Positions 34,041-47,500 of a stretch of 64,000 bases of DNA are shown here, one piece after another; positions within the stretch are counted from its first letter, which is position 1; each line of letters opens with the position of its first letter. The DNA is taken from NCBI GenBank assembly GCA_030737835.1, contig CM060852.1, forward strand, positions 23,565,185 to 23,629,184, written 5' to 3'. The stretch comes from Acorus gramineus (Eukaryota; Streptophyta; Magnoliopsida; Acorales; Acoraceae). The notes beneath the pieces are model-generated. The model saw only the letters and a program-made list of their open reading frames with translations, was not told where the DNA came from and searched no databases. Position numbers and translations under genes: made by a program.

Positions 34041-35991
34041 CCCATGAATTTAAAATCAATTGCTCTGACTAACTTACCCAGTCAATGCTTGATTAAATGC
34101 ATGAAAGATCACTTCTTCTGAATCAAAAAGTTAGCCAAGAAGAATCCATTTCCTTTATCATGCATCTTAAATTTTCACCTTTTTGCTTCCACAGCCTTTT
34201 CAAAAATTTCACTATATTTGTCACCTATGAATGAGTTGATGAACATGATGCAATACCAAAAAAAATTTATTCAATTTGAAACCTACAGCATGCACATATG
34301 TTAATAAAAATGTATCAGGAAAAGTAGGCAAATAATTGATGTTCTCTGTTCCATTTCCATTAAGCTATGCTTCAATGAAGACTCTCAATTAAGCTATGCT
34401 TCAATGTACAATAGTCAAATACTGAATGCTAGTGTTACAGGTGTGGATTCTGTTCGATTGTTACATTCGCTCGAAGACGCAACATATTATCAATAGAGGA
34501 GGGTCTCTTGCCTATAAAGTATGAATTCAGAGTCCGTGGATATCGCATGGGAAAGATGCTGATAGGACTGACATGGTGCAATTCTAATGGAAATTTCACA
34601 CTCACTGTGTTCTCTTTTTCATACAACCACACTTGTTTCATTGTCTTCTCTTCTGCATATTGCGCTATTTGTTCACAAGTTATCTGAAATCCTACATTTA
34701 CATCAACGCTCGTTATACAGACACTCTCATCTGACATGCTCAACTGGACTCCAAAAAAGGTATCTGCACAACGAAGCATTTCAAGGTGAAAGGGCAAGTC
34801 TCCTAATAGAAAAGTCTCAGTGAATCTCAACTCATTAAGCGTCCACTGCATTATCGTCTCCTTCTCCAACATGAGAGAGACCGTGAACCCCTGGCTTGAA
34901 TTTCTGAATTGCGCGACCTCCACAGGATAGTAGCCATGATCAGTATGCGCTAATGCATTCTCTCCCTTGAAGAGTAATGCATCTATAACTATGTCTTTGG
35001 CAACCTCTGGATCAAGATCTTTGCAGACACGTAATGCTTTAAGCTTTGAGTAAGTCATGTAACCAACGCGCGCAAGAAACGGTTGAGGTTCAGCTTTAGA
35101 AAGTCCCGTCGATGCTTTATGTTTGGATACTTAGCTCGAGTCCATGTGAGCAGTGTGTCACAGATCTCGTCCTCTGATGCCAAGAGGCCATTCCAACATA
35201 GCACAAGTTCAATTACAGTGAGAGGCAGAGAAGCCAGATCTTCTTTCAACTTGTTCATGTCCCCATAGCAATTGAGGATGACTTTCTTTGCTTCGTCGAC
35301 CAATTTTGTGATCGAGTGATCATAAGATGACAACAATGAACTGGGAAGGTCCAAAATGAGGGCGGCGGAGTCGAGGGACATGGGCAGCCTGGGCAGCAGA
35401 GTATTGATACAGTAGTCTACACAAGATGTGACCTCATACATGTCAGCAACTCTCAACAGACTTAGCAGATGAGGATATGAGGCCATTGTTTCGGGGGAGA
35501 GCTCATTGTCGTGCATAAACTTTAAGAGCTCAACGATGACATCTCTCTCATGATTCATGTTGATTTGTAGAATAATTTGATTTTCATTGGTTTCTTTCAT
35601 ACCATTTGACAAGAGTTTGAAGAAAAATTTGCTCTTGGATGCCAATAATCCAGAACTCACGTGGATGTAGATATCCTGCTTGGTCCCATCCTTGGTTTGG
35701 ATCTTGAGAACTCGATCTGAGAATATTGGGTTATTGAAGATGCCTTTGCAGACATCAACATGGTGATGGTGTTTTCTCTGCAATGCTTTTGCCATCAGAG
35801 AATACCTACGCAAAATTAATGTGTTATGTGGTTACAGTATAATACGATTGAAGATTATTTATCTTTATAGAGTTTCCTGAAGCATTCAAGAAGCTTAAAT
35901 TTATTTTGTATATATACAAACACACACATATATAGACCCACACGCACACATGTACACACACACACATATATGGATGCGAAAGAAAAATGAC
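34041..35991 (-). repeat. Inverted duplication, right copy
   Basis: Complementary counterpart of 3864-5880, from the shared ATGAATTTAAAATCAATTG at 34043 to the GT-rich leader that ends in GAAAGAAAAATGAC at about 35990. Gene and both flanks are included, so this was a DNA-level duplication and not a retrocopy. Confidence 0.85.
34435..35795 (-). pseudogene. BTB/POZ-BACK protein, POB1/LRB-like, copy 2 (frameshifted)
   Basis: Same family as the gene at 4056: BTB domain from FSDRVLKIQ, BACK region with LPSSLLSSYDHSI and VIELVLCWNGLLASEDE, C-terminal part ending LRANVTIEQNPHL. The ATG at 35795 is conserved in both copies. Copy 2 keeps the frame where copy 1 loses it, but has about two extra bases at 35060-35078 (the stretch after LKLNLNRF), so the first open part ends at 35055 and the rest lies in another frame from 35058 to 34435. 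The two defects fall within some 20 codons of each other at the junction between BACK and C-terminal region. The BTB+BACK part alone could still be made, but I would not call it functional without expression data. Confidence 0.85.
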
Positions 35992-36279
35992 TAAATAAAA
36001 AATATTAGTTGATGCATAATCTTTTTTTCTTTTTTTGAGCAAAGTTGATGCATAATCTTGAATGGAGAATTCTGCCCCTAATATAAAATATAAAAAACGG
36101 GATTTTTATTTTTAAATCCCTCTAAATTATGTTGCTTAATGATCGATTTTGTTCTTCTTCATATTGTATTTTGAGTCCCCAACTTCAAATATATATATTT
36201 TTTTTAATATTTGTGTCAAACGTCCGTTTGTTTGGGGTTAAGAGATAATTGAAATTCCTAAACTATCATTTGAAATTTT

Positions 36280-37427
36280 TATATGTAGTTTCTGTAAACT
36301 ATGTTGATCGATTCCTTCCTTCTTTATATTACATTTTAAGTCTCTAACTTTAAATATCTTTTTCATTATTGGTCCCTATGTAAAATGTTCATTTGTTTGG
36401 GTCTAACGGATAGTTAAAATTGTTAAACTACTCCTCTCCTAAATGAAAAAATGTCAAATGAAACCCTCTTCAACATTTTTAATACCAGGATATCGATTTT
36501 CCGATTCAGCAACTCTTCAACTTCCATCATTTGATACTTCAAATCAATGATTGTGTGCAGTGTGACATTGCTAAGATTCTGTAGTAGTGGGGGGAAATAT
36601 GAATTTTCATGAATGAGATTTCAAAAATAAATAAATTAAAAAAATAGTAGCTCAAATGTAAAAATATATATACATAAATATGTTAGATTCCCATAAAATA
36701 CATAACTTTTATATACATAAAAGTTTATAAATTCAAAATTTGATATACATCTCCATTCAATAAGGTTTATATACATAAATCTCTAAATAAATAAAAGTTT
36801 AGAATCATGTAATAAATTTTTCATTGATTGCATATAAACTCTACGACATCTAAATTTTTAAATTTAAAATTCTAAACACACTTAAAATATCTAATTCAAT
36901 ATTTCACAAATTTCAACAAAGAAAAATCATTTACATCAAAATTCAAAAATAAAAAAATCCTCAAAATCTGCTTATGAAATCATTCTTCTTCTAAAATACA
37001 TGAAAAACAATGGAAATCAAAACAAATATAAAAATTAAAAAATAATAACATCATCTAAACTCTAATTGAGAGGAGAAATGACATGTTTATATAGTATTTA
37101 GTCGTGCCGTCAATACTATAAGAGCGAGATACTATCTTGATTCAATGGATGAAATAATAGATAAATTTCAAAATATAAATATGACCTTGAATTTTTTTAT
37201 TGTGTAAAGAATTAATTAGAGAAGACATTGGAAAAATATATTTACCAGGCAAATACAGCTTTATTGTACATATTTTACTAAATATTTTGTATACAAGTTT
37301 CAAATACTAAATTAAAGACACACATTTTGTCTAGGGACCAATAACGAAAAAAAATTGATTGAAGACTTAAAATATAACATAAAGAAGAGAGGAATCCAGC
37401 ATAGTTTATAAGGACTTTTTCATAAAA
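36280..37427. mobile_element. MULE-like foldback element
   Basis: The left arm at 36280-36400 (GTAAACTATGTTGATCGATTCC, read in parts; TTTTAAGTCTCTAAC; ATTATTGGTCCCTA) is answered by the complementary right arm at 37325-37427. A second, same-direction arm lies just outside at 36096-36200. The interior is AT-rich with no coding capacity. It belongs to the same family as the elements at 37588 and 40585. Confidence 0.55.
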
Positions 37428-37587
37428 AAATATCTAGTGTAAAATTATATGGTCAGATGAGGATCAGGCCACGCTTGGGGAAATGTTTTAATTCATAGAA
37501 TCTCATATAAATGAGAGATCATACACTAGTTTAAGCTTATTTCCCATGTATCATGTGAGAGACCACGCTCGTTCTTATTTCATCTTT

Positions 37588-38681
37588 GGGATTTTTAGTT
37601 TTAAGTCCTTGCAAATGTGTTTATTAAGGGTTCGATCCCTTTTTTTTTGTATTTCTTTTAAGTCTCCAAATTCAAACCATTATTTCATTTTTAGTCCATC
37701 TGTCAAACATCCATCCATACACCATTAGTTTGTGAAATATGATTTTATTTTTAAGTCCCTGTAAACAATGTTATTTGGTGATCGATCCCTCCCTTTTTCA
37801 TATTTCATTTTAAGTCCCCAACTTCAAATGTTTTTCTTACGAGTCCCTAGACAAAATGTGTATATGATTTTGTAAGTATTTTGATATTTGAAATTGATAT
37901 ACAAAATGTTCGGAGAAATATTTAAACCAAAACTGCAATTACATGGTTAGGTGTTCAGTGATAATTTCAATGTTATTTAACACTAATATGCCCATCCAAT
38001 CTGAGATTGCATTCTCTTATGGTCATAGCTGTCTAATTAGGATTGATTACATAAGTAAAAGAAGAATAATTACGTAAGTAAATTTTGAGGATTTTTTCAT
38101 TATTGAATTTTGATTTAAATGATTTTTTCGTGGTTGAAAATTATGAAATATTAAATTTGATATTTTGAGTATACTTAGAATTTTAAATTTAAAAATTTAG
38201 ATGCCATTAAAAAATTTGTATGCAGTCAATGTAAAATTTATCTTGCAGAGTTTTAAACTTTTATTTATTTAGATATCAGTGATTTTAGGGGAATCTATCA
38301 TATTTATATTATATATTTACTTATTTAACATTTAAGCTACAATTATTTTAGTTTTTATTTATTTATTTATATTTAAAATCTCATTCATAAAGGATTCAAG
38401 AGTTTTAAATATCAAAATACTTACAAAAGAAAAAAATGTTTGAAGTTGGGGACTTAAAAAGAAATATGAAGAAGGGAGAGACTGATCACTAAATAGTATA
38501 GTTTACAGGGACTTAAAAATAAAATCATATTTCACAAACTAACGGTGTATATGGACGGACGTTTGACGGAGGGACTAAAAGCCAAATAGGTGATTAAATT
38601 TGAGGACTTAAAATAAAATATGAAGAAAGAGAGACCGATCTCTAAATATGCATATTTACGGGGACTTAAAACTAAAAATCC
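37588..38681. mobile_element. MULE-like foldback element with ~290-bp arms
   Basis: The left end GGGATTTTTAGTTTTAAGTCC pairs with the complement of GGACTTAAAACTAAAAATCC at the right end. Each arm contains two copies of the GTCCCTGTAAA...GATCGATCCCTC...TTAAGTCCCCAA block. The flanks TTTCATCTT and ATTCATCTT suggest a 9-bp target duplication. A transcript would form a long hairpin. Confidence 0.7.
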
Positions 38682-40467
38682 ATTCATCTTTTGATTTGTC
38701 ATCAATTTTTTAAATTGTATATATAGACTATTATCAACGATTGGAGGAATTTTTTTTAATAGGGGCTTAAAATAATAATATTCAAAATACAAATAAAAAA
38801 CTTTATAAACATGCATTGTGTCATTGTTATAAATTAATAAAGATCAATATAACATACAATTTAATAACATAAAATCAAATCCAGGCCAATAATTAACTCT
38901 GGTAGCCTCCAACATAAAGGCATACAAATAATAAAAGAAGAATAAAGAAATATATCTAATATTGGGACCCGTTGATTGATTTTGGGCGAAAGGACCAGTT
39001 GTTTAATTTTAGAGGAGAAAATTTGATAAGAATATTTACCTTCTTCTGTCCATAGTGGTCCTCTTAGAAAATAACATTTTCTTCAAATTAGAACCTAAAT
39101 TAAAAAGTCAAAGTTTTAGATATCTAACATCTAAAAAATTCAATTAAACATTAGTTATTATTCACGTATCAAAGCAATAGAAATAATGAGAAACCATAAT
39201 CTCATGATATTTCAAATAGAAATGTAAAGAACACATATAACAATACAAACAACAGATAATTGAACATGTTGTTTTAAGATACCAAGAAAAAAATACTTGT
39301 TTTAATATTAGTTATAAGTACTATAGAGAAGAAGAAGGAAAAAATGCCTAAATTGAGTTCCACCCATACCTGTAGAAGAACTTTGTATACATTTTTTTAA
39401 TTTGATCAAAGAATTTTTTTATGGTCAATTAAAACCTCAATGTCAACTGAAGGGGGTCATTTATAAATCTTTACAAATATAAGAAGGCAATCAAAACAAA
39501 CTATATTTTTTTATTATTTTTAAATCTTATAGAATGATCTTCACTTATCCTTCTTTTTTCAATAAAATAAAAAATTAACAAACTCTAGTTGTTATTTTAT
39601 CCTTTTCTAATTTCTAACTATATTGAGTTCGTCATAATCATATTTAAACGACTTTTTATGGGTTTTGTATTATGTTAATCTTTTATAATATTAATGCACA
39701 TATTTTTCTTATAAAGTATAGTATATATGTCATTCATCATCTCTTTTTTACTTTATTAAGTAATGTTGATAAATCCTTTTTAAGTTATGGTTCACCGAAC
39801 TTTTAGAATAAAAAAAGGGAATCCTTTTCATTATATAATAAAAGCTAAAATCTCTATTTATTGGAATCTCCTTATGTGATGTTGCATGATGCTCCCATGT
39901 CCGCATGGTGCACTCCTGTTTGCATATACATACATATATATATATACAATACCCCAAAAAATCATATAGGTATTGAAAATATACAAATCAATCATTTTTT
40001 AAAATTCTACCTAAAAAAATCTTCTTTTACAATTTTGAAAAGTAAAATGACATGACTGCTCCTATGTTATATACTATTTAAATATCATCACATATATTTA
40101 ATTGTTTAACATCCCAATTAAAAATATTAATAAATTATATTTTAAAATTTTTTGCATGAAGTTTATTATTATTTTTTAAAATTTTTCTTTATAAAATATT
40201 TTTTAGATATTCTAAACTTTATAAAGCCTTTTGAGGCACTTATGCATGTTTAATATTATACAAAACAATTCTAATGTAAGACATTTATAGAATATAAATA
40301 ACAAAAAATTGGAAAAAACTTTAATAAGTAAGGAAAAATCTAAAAAAAATATTGTAAATTTATGAATGACAATTCTAACAATTTTAATATCATACTTAAA
40401 CAAATTTAATAACATGTAACATCACTCTCAAATAAAAATCATTTGTTATATTATATATATATATATA
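38682..40467. other. AT-rich intergenic DNA
   Basis: No gene or element is recognised. There is a TA microsatellite at 39932-39948 and simple AT tracts. Confidence 0.5.
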
Positions 40468-41435
40468 CTAATTATCATGCATGTGCCAAAGCACGTAGTA
40501 TAACATTCTCAGTTATATATTAAAATAAAATATAATAATTACATAAAATTAAATATAAAATATCCCTTTTTCATTTTTTATTTAGGGTTTTTTTTTAGTC
40601 CCTGTAAACTATATGATTTAGTGATCGATCCCTCACTTCTTTATATTTCAGTTTAAGCCCCTAGATTTAAAGTTTATATTTCTTATTAGTCTCTAGGAGG
40701 GAACCTTCAAAAAATTATTTGGTTTTCTTTTTAGTCTCAGGGAGGGACTAAAAGGAACATATCCTTTAAATTTGGGGATTTAAACCAAAATATGAAGAAG
40801 TGAGGGATCGATCACTAAATCACATAGTTTAATGGGATTTAAAAATAAAAAACCATTTTATTTGTTGTGGAAGGAGATGAATATATAAAAATGCTTGACG
40901 TAATCACAACACATGAATATATAAAACTCAACCTTATAATAATAAATCATGAAAATGAAACTTAAAAATAAAAACAAAACTGAATTTCAAGTAGTTCTTG
41001 AAAAAAAAATCCAAATAAAAAATAAAAAATTAATAGTACCAATCAATGAAAAAAATAGCAAATACATAAACAAAGATTGGAACAAAAATCATGAACATGA
41101 AATTAAAAATAATATTTGTTAGATGTAATTATGGAAAAACAAATACAAAGACAAAATAAAATCTTGTGATATTATCAAATAAAAAACCTTGGTAAAGTTG
41201 CAACCTTTTAGGGAGGAGAGATAAAATAAGTTTTTTTATAATTTATCTAGTATGTTTTCTTGTTAAGATATTATCTAAATTTATGGTGTAAAATTATATA
41301 GATATGTATCAATGGATTAATTTTAAAATTTTATAACATAAATAAATGGAGATATGAGTAATTGATGAATTGTTTAAAGGGTAAAAGAGGAAGTAAAATA
41401 CTAGGTCACAATTCTTTTAATAAGCAAATAATATA
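40468..41435 (-). mobile_element. Helitron, non-autonomous, minus orientation
   Basis: On the minus strand the 3' end shows a hairpin (ACGTGCTTTGGCACA) followed after about 10 bases by ATTAG and then T, a slightly diverged form of the Helitron CTRR-T end. The 5' region (CTTATTAAAAGAATTGTGACC at about 41404-41424) matches that of the Helitron at 41715. The exact 5' end is uncertain. It contains a MULE-like MITE. Confidence 0.55.
40585..40854. mobile_element. MULE-like MITE, intact short form
   Basis: Complete 270-bp foldback element: the left arm with AGTCCCTGTAAACTATATG and TGATCGATCCCTCAC is answered by the complementary right arm ending AAAAATAAAAAACC. The flanks TTTTTATTT and ATTTTATTT make a near-perfect 9-bp target duplication. 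It is the same family as 13469-14237. Confidence 0.75.
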
Positions 41436-41714
41436 TATGTATATATAATATAATATAATAAAAATATTTAATATTATTAAATAAATCATTTATAAAAATT
41501 GTTATGAAATTACGAATAAAATGAATACATTACAACTAAAAAAATGCTTTTTGCATATATACAAGTAAAATATTTAATAAGCATTCTATAAGTTGATATA
41601 ATATTTAAAAGCATGTGATACATCATGTATAGAATATATGTTTTAGAACACAATGTAAACAAATACATAGATATGTAAAATTTTCTAATACATTTAATGC
41701 AAAATAATATATAT
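41436..41714. other. AT-rich spacer between two Helitrons
   Basis: Very AT-rich with no feature recognised. Confidence 0.4.
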
Positions 41715-43860
41715 CTATTACATACTTATTAAAAGAATTATGTGACCCAATATTTTAATTTCCCTTTTTATCCCTTAATCAATTGTTTAATTACTAATAG
41801 TAATAGATTTATTTAAATTTTAAAATTATTCAATGATACAATTTTATCTAATAAGATTATGATTTGTTTAATTACTAATCTATTATTATCAAATTTAGAT
41901 AAATCATAAATATTTTAAGATATCAAAATCAGATTTAATTAAATCATATCAATACATTTTTATTTTAAATCATATCTATATATTCTGATTTTTTATTTTT
42001 GAATTGAAATATATTCACCATGTATATCCATTTAATTATATTTCCATAAATATGTTTTTTTTTGTAATAGAATGAAAAAATTCCTAATGTACTATAATAA
42101 ATAATATAAGATGTACATATGAATGTGAATATAATATACCTTAAAAATCTATATATTTCATATTAAACATTTGTGCATAATTTAATATTTTTTTGTTGAG
42201 TTTTTTATAGTACTATTATGTATTTTTTTTTCCAGATTTTAAGGATTTGATTTATTCAAAGATTGAATCTCCTAATACTAAGTTGTTTGAACTCCTCTCT
42301 ATCTTATCTTTTTTTTTTCACTAAATTATTTTTGTTTTCAAGCATATTATTTATTTATTTATTTATATGTATCTATATTGTGTTATTTATTTATGTAAAC
42401 TTATAATGTGTTATTCTTATTATGTATGTTTGATCTTAATTGAATGGTGGCTTTGGAATGCACGGAACTTTTAAGATAATAATGAGAAGTCAATTATTTC
42501 TGAATGCATAAGAGAGGTGGAGAGGAAGATTGTGAGGAACTCTTTCTTTGGCTTGATTTTTAAGTGTTTTTTTTATATTTTTAATGATATATTTTAGATA
42601 TTGGAATGTTTTTTATTTTTTGTTTTATCGATTTTTGTTATTATATCAGGTGAAATGATTGGTGTATGCATTCAGAGATATAAACAGTTTTTCTTCGATG
42701 CAAAATCGAGGTAAGGTTTTAATTTTTTTTTTTAATATATTCGCTTGGGGTTGCATAAAGATGAAAATGTTCCATTCCTTTTATTGGATATAAAAATTCT
42801 ATATTGGTTTATTTTGATTAGGGTGTTGTTTGCTCTTGTTTGATGTTATGCAATATAGGTTTTGTATGATAGAAAATTGTTTAATAGAAAAAATACCGAT
42901 CTTGTCATTTTATGACCGAGTTAGAGTTTAGGTGATCTTAGAGTTTCATCTTTAATTGCACTTAAGAAAAAATAAGTTGCAATGTGGATTACAAATAAGT
43001 TGTAGTGTGGATTAGTTGAACACATGGGACATTAATTAATTATTCATTTTTTTGTCACTTATTTTTTTATAACATTTGTTTGTTATATTTTATATATTTT
43101 TGATGTGTTGTTATAATATAAAATATCTATGAATGCATACTTTATACATATTTCATATTTTCAACATAATTAATGACTTCTTTATCAAAAACCCCATTAA
43201 TTAAAAAAATCTAATAATCATTTTTATTTTTATCTATAGTTTTCATCAGTTTTAAATATTATTTTACATAAATCATTTTTCATCTTATTAAGTTTCTCAA
43301 TTATATCTCATATAGTCACAATTTTAATTTAATTAATTTATTTATTTACTTATTTATTTATATTTTTTGCTTAGAGTTTTAAGTGTTCTTTTGAATTGGT
43401 TATTTAATTGTATTAGGTTTTTGAATTGGTTTATGTGATTGCACTTCAATAAGAATTTGATAACTTTCAAATGTAGTATTTTGTAGGTCTACTTTTTTTT
43501 TCACATTTAAGTCACCAAGATGGTCTTCCATTAAGAGTTTAAATATATTCAGAAGATTTATATGTGAGAATTAATTACTAAGTCAATTTTGAGGAAATAT
43601 GATATTAGTTTCATATTGTGATTGTTAGTTAAAGTTGAGAATAGACATAGAACAATGTAATTATCAATTTATATTTGTCAAGTATTTTCTACTAATATGA
43701 TACAAATATGTATAATTTTGATTACATTCTCTCCAAATGAAATTTTTGTCAAACATGTTTTATTAAATAAAAAATTATAAATAAAAATAAATGTACTAAT
43801 TTTATTAAAATATATCTCCATGTATGATGTATCTCGTGCTTTAGCACGTGCAAGTAACTA

Positions 43861-43861
<1 letters not shown>
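41715..43861 (+). mobile_element. Helitron, non-autonomous, plus orientation
   Basis: It begins TCTATTACATACTTATT directly after an A and ends with a perfect 6-bp hairpin CGTGCT/TT/AGCACG at 43835-43848 followed by TGCAAGTAACTAG and then T. TC at the 5' end, CTAG at the 3' end, the hairpin ten bases upstream and an A/T host site are the defining Helitron signs. No Rep/helicase frame is present and the interior is AT-rich; a more gene-like patch at 42420-42560 is not recognised. Confidence 0.75.

Positions 43862-43894
<33 letters not shown>
43862..43894. repeat. TA microsatellite
   Basis: A run of about 16 TA repeats begins right at the Helitron 3' insertion site; the other Helitron end at 40467 also abuts a TA run. 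Confidence 0.9.
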
Positions 43895-43898
<4 letters not shown>

Positions 43899-44593
43899 AT
43901 TCATCAGTTTTCATATTTAGAATGAAAATTAATTTTTTTTTTATGATAATCAACATTTTGAAAATCCTTGTTCTTAGCATGTATGGCTTATTTGATATAT
44001 TTTGGATTTTTTTTTTTGAAGCTAAACAGTAGACAATTAGCCTCCAATTTTATAAATTGTAGATTGATGCCCAATTTCAAAGCAAGATGATATATTTTGG
44101 TAGTTGTCATGCAATTATGGATACTCAGCAACCTTATCAAACTCGTTGCGAGATCTGAGGCCTTAAAATTTAGGTCATGCCTTTTTGTGTAAAGAATGTA
44201 TAGTCTCTTCCTTAGATGCCCCTATGTGTCTTTCCATACAAGTATCAATTCCAGATTGAGTCAGGATGGATCCAAAGTTGATCCATTTTGATGGTCGGAT
44301 CCATATCCGGTCTCGGGTTGAAAGTTTGAGTTGCTTCATGGCTCTGATTTGTGTCTCCTATTCAACCGAGTCATATGTAAAGAATGCATATGTAAAAAAC
44401 ATGATCGGGTTAGGTCCAACACGTATTTGACAATTTAATGGTCCAACGCTGTCGTGACCGTTCAATCTTATTGAGTCATTATAAATGAGATATTTTGTCG
44501 GTTTTTAAAATTAAAATTAAAATCTATTAAATTATGACATTTCTTTTTTTATGATTCAATTAAATTTTATATCTCAAAATGATGTGATCTGAC
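43895..44593. repeat. Left arm of a possible inverted-repeat element
   Basis: 44405-44465 (TTAGGTCCAACACG, CAATTTAATGGTCCAACG) is complementary to 47885-47945 on the far side of the solo LTR (CAAATTGTCCAACGCATG, TTGGACCTAATCCAG), which suggests the LTR entered an older foldback element. No gene is seen. Confidence 0.4.
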
Positions 44594-47500
44594 TGTTATA
44601 TATGTGTCACTTTTGACCTTCTGGTAGCCGTTGGAGCATTTTGGCAGTTTTTTAGTTTTTTTTGTTTTTCGGTCGGAACCGCTAAAATTTTGGATTGTTA
44701 GCTATCGTTCTGTGTTTGAGGATTCCGATTGAAAATCTAACTGCATATTATGTGTCCTGGTGCCATTTTAAGCCACTCACGAAAATTTCATCGAATTCCG
44801 GTACGTTTCAGAATTTCACAGTTCCGGGGCGTATCCGGGTTTTGACCGAGCGAGAAGTCATTGGGAGAGTTGACTCGGTCAAAGTGGGCCCATGACTTGG
44901 TCAACCCTTTTTGTTTTTTTGTGTGGTTAGGTTGACCCAAGTCAAATCCCACTTAAAACCCACTTAAACCTAATTAATCAAGCCTTAACCCTAGTTAACC
45001 CTAATTAAAGTTGAGTTGACTTATTTAAGTGAGTAGCAAAAGTTGCCCTCCACTATTCATCATGTTCTCAAATGGTTTTTCTCTCTCCCCCTCTCTCTTT
45101 TTCTTGATTTTGAGCTACCTAGAGGGCTTGAAACTCAAAACTCAAAGCATAGAAAGGTTAGATCCCATCCCGATCTATCTACCGGTAGTTTCGGATTTGA
45201 ATTCCGGTGTGTTTAGCCCCTCCTCACACCCTCTTTTCTCCTCAGATTTCAGCCCCTTTGAGGGTGGGAAGAGACCTTGGTGGTGGAGGGCTTTGGGGAG
45301 GCGTTTCGGTGCACGAAGAGCTTCCGGTTCCCTTCCTTTCCTCTCCTTTCCTTGGGTAAGGGTTCTTTCCTTTCTTTTCTTGCTTAGATGCTTGTTAGGG
45401 GGTTGTTTTTGAGTGGGGGTGGCTGTTGGTGGCGGTGGGAGGCTGTCGGCGGCGGTTGGTGGCCGTGGGAGGCCATGGGTGGCCGTCAGGCAGATAGGAG
45501 ATCTGTCCCGGGTGGGCTCATGCAGCAGGCAGGCAGGACTCGGGCAGCAGGCAGGTGGTGCTCGGGCTAGCAGGTGGGCAGTGCTCGGGCTCCTCGGCAG
45601 TGCGCGTGGGCGAGCACCGCGGGCAGGCTGGCAGGCGTGCTGGCTGCATGCTGCTAGGCGCGTAGGGGCGCGTGTTGCCGGGTGTGCGCGTGGGCGCTGG
45701 GCGCAGAGGCTGGTCGCGGATGCTGGGTGCTGGTCGTGGGCGCCGTGCGGGCAGAGAGCGCGGAGCGCTGCGCAGGGGCGTAGGGCATGCTGTGCGCGCG
45801 GAGTGGTGAGCGGGTGGTGTGCGGGTGCTGCGCGGAGGGCGCGGTGCACGCGGGGCGAGTAGGGTGCGAGCGGGGAGTGTGAGCGGGCAGGTGTGTGGGC
45901 GCTGCGCTGGGGCGCAGTGCGCGCGGGTGCACCCGAGGCTGGTCGAGCCGGTGGTACACGCGGGGTGCGCGCGGAGCGAGGCGATGGCGCCCAGGGTGTG
46001 CGGGTGTGCGCGCGGGTTGCTGCGCTGGGGCGCAGTGAGCGCGCGGTGCACCCGGGAGGTCTCAGCAGGGTGTCCGGGCGTGCGGGCTGAGCTCGGCAGG
46101 GCGTCTGGGGGCGCGGGCCGGGGCTCGGCTGTGAGCCCGGGGCGGGTGGCCGTGCGTGCGGCTGCCCGGGGGGGGGGGGGGGGGGGGGGGGATGGGGTGC
46201 TTGGGCTCGCGTGCGTACAGGCCGTATGTACGTTTGTCCGAGTGTTGGGTATTTTTAGCGTATTTTGGGTTTATTTGTGTATTTTACTCACCGATTTGAG
46301 TACCCTATTTTGCAGATCTTGACGGATGGTCGCGCGATGACCCGATTACCGGTGAGTGGGACAATCCAACCCAGTAGGGAGGCGTTACATGCACTTGGGC
46401 GTGTACCGTCCTCTCCTGGGGCACCATAATAAATGTTAACTTGTGTAATATGAAAACTATGTAAGCATGATAATGTGTAGTATGCATGCCACCCTAGACT
46501 TTGTATGCTAGGGACTTGTACCCTTAGGACCCGTATAAGAACCATGCATCCTATTATCATGTTTCCCTACTAGGAAAACCTTGTCTGATGCATGTTCCCA
46601 CTTAGTTTAATTTGGATATATCAACTGCGAGCATGTGATTGTTGGCATGTCTTAGTGAATATTATAGGGGAGGGGCCTCGCGAGGACAGCGGTGAGACCC
46701 GGACTAGGGTACTCCGTGTTCCTTGTTTGGTTGTCGGGATGTCCTATATCGGGATCTCACGCTGCCCTCCCAAGGTTCTTTCCCCCGGTAATATTCCAAC
46801 CTCTTATTTTATAATATATGTTCCCCGCATCCTGGTTATGCGCCCTGGAGGAATTCTGAGGAATTCATGACATTAGAGTTGTTGAGATGTGTTTGTCAGC
46901 GATCCGAGTGGGTCATATGCGATGGATAGGCTGATCTGTTCCCTTCGTTGGATCCTTTAGAGACTACCCCAGCGTAGAGAGACTGTCCCGTGCAGGGGCT
47001 CCCATCAGTAGGCACCTCTTGATCTTGGACTCGGACTGTGCTGAATGTGGGAGTGGCCAAACAGCCTACAGAGTGGGGAGAGACTATCGGTGGACCAAGG
47101 GCGACCATCAGCCTAGTCAGTCCCAATATCCTATGTCACCTATTGAGGGGTGAGGGTGAGGGTGTGGTGGGTTGACGATGTAGCGACCCACTGGATTGTT
47201 AGTCCCAATATCCTATGTCACCTATTGAGGGGTGAGGGTGAGGGTGTATGATTGTGTATGGATGATTATCAGGCTAATAAGTCCCAATATCCTGTCACCT
47301 ATTGAGGGGTGAGGGTGTAGTGGGTTGGCGATAGCGACCCACTGGCCTGTATAGCTGTTGCCATTTTGTGGCTTTTAATAATGAGATTGTGGATTAATAA
47401 GATCTGGTGGTTAATATAAATTGTGATGCATGGGTTGTGCTGTTCACTGAGCGTGTGGCTCACCCCTCGCATAATATTTTCTCCAGTGTCATTTGAGTCG

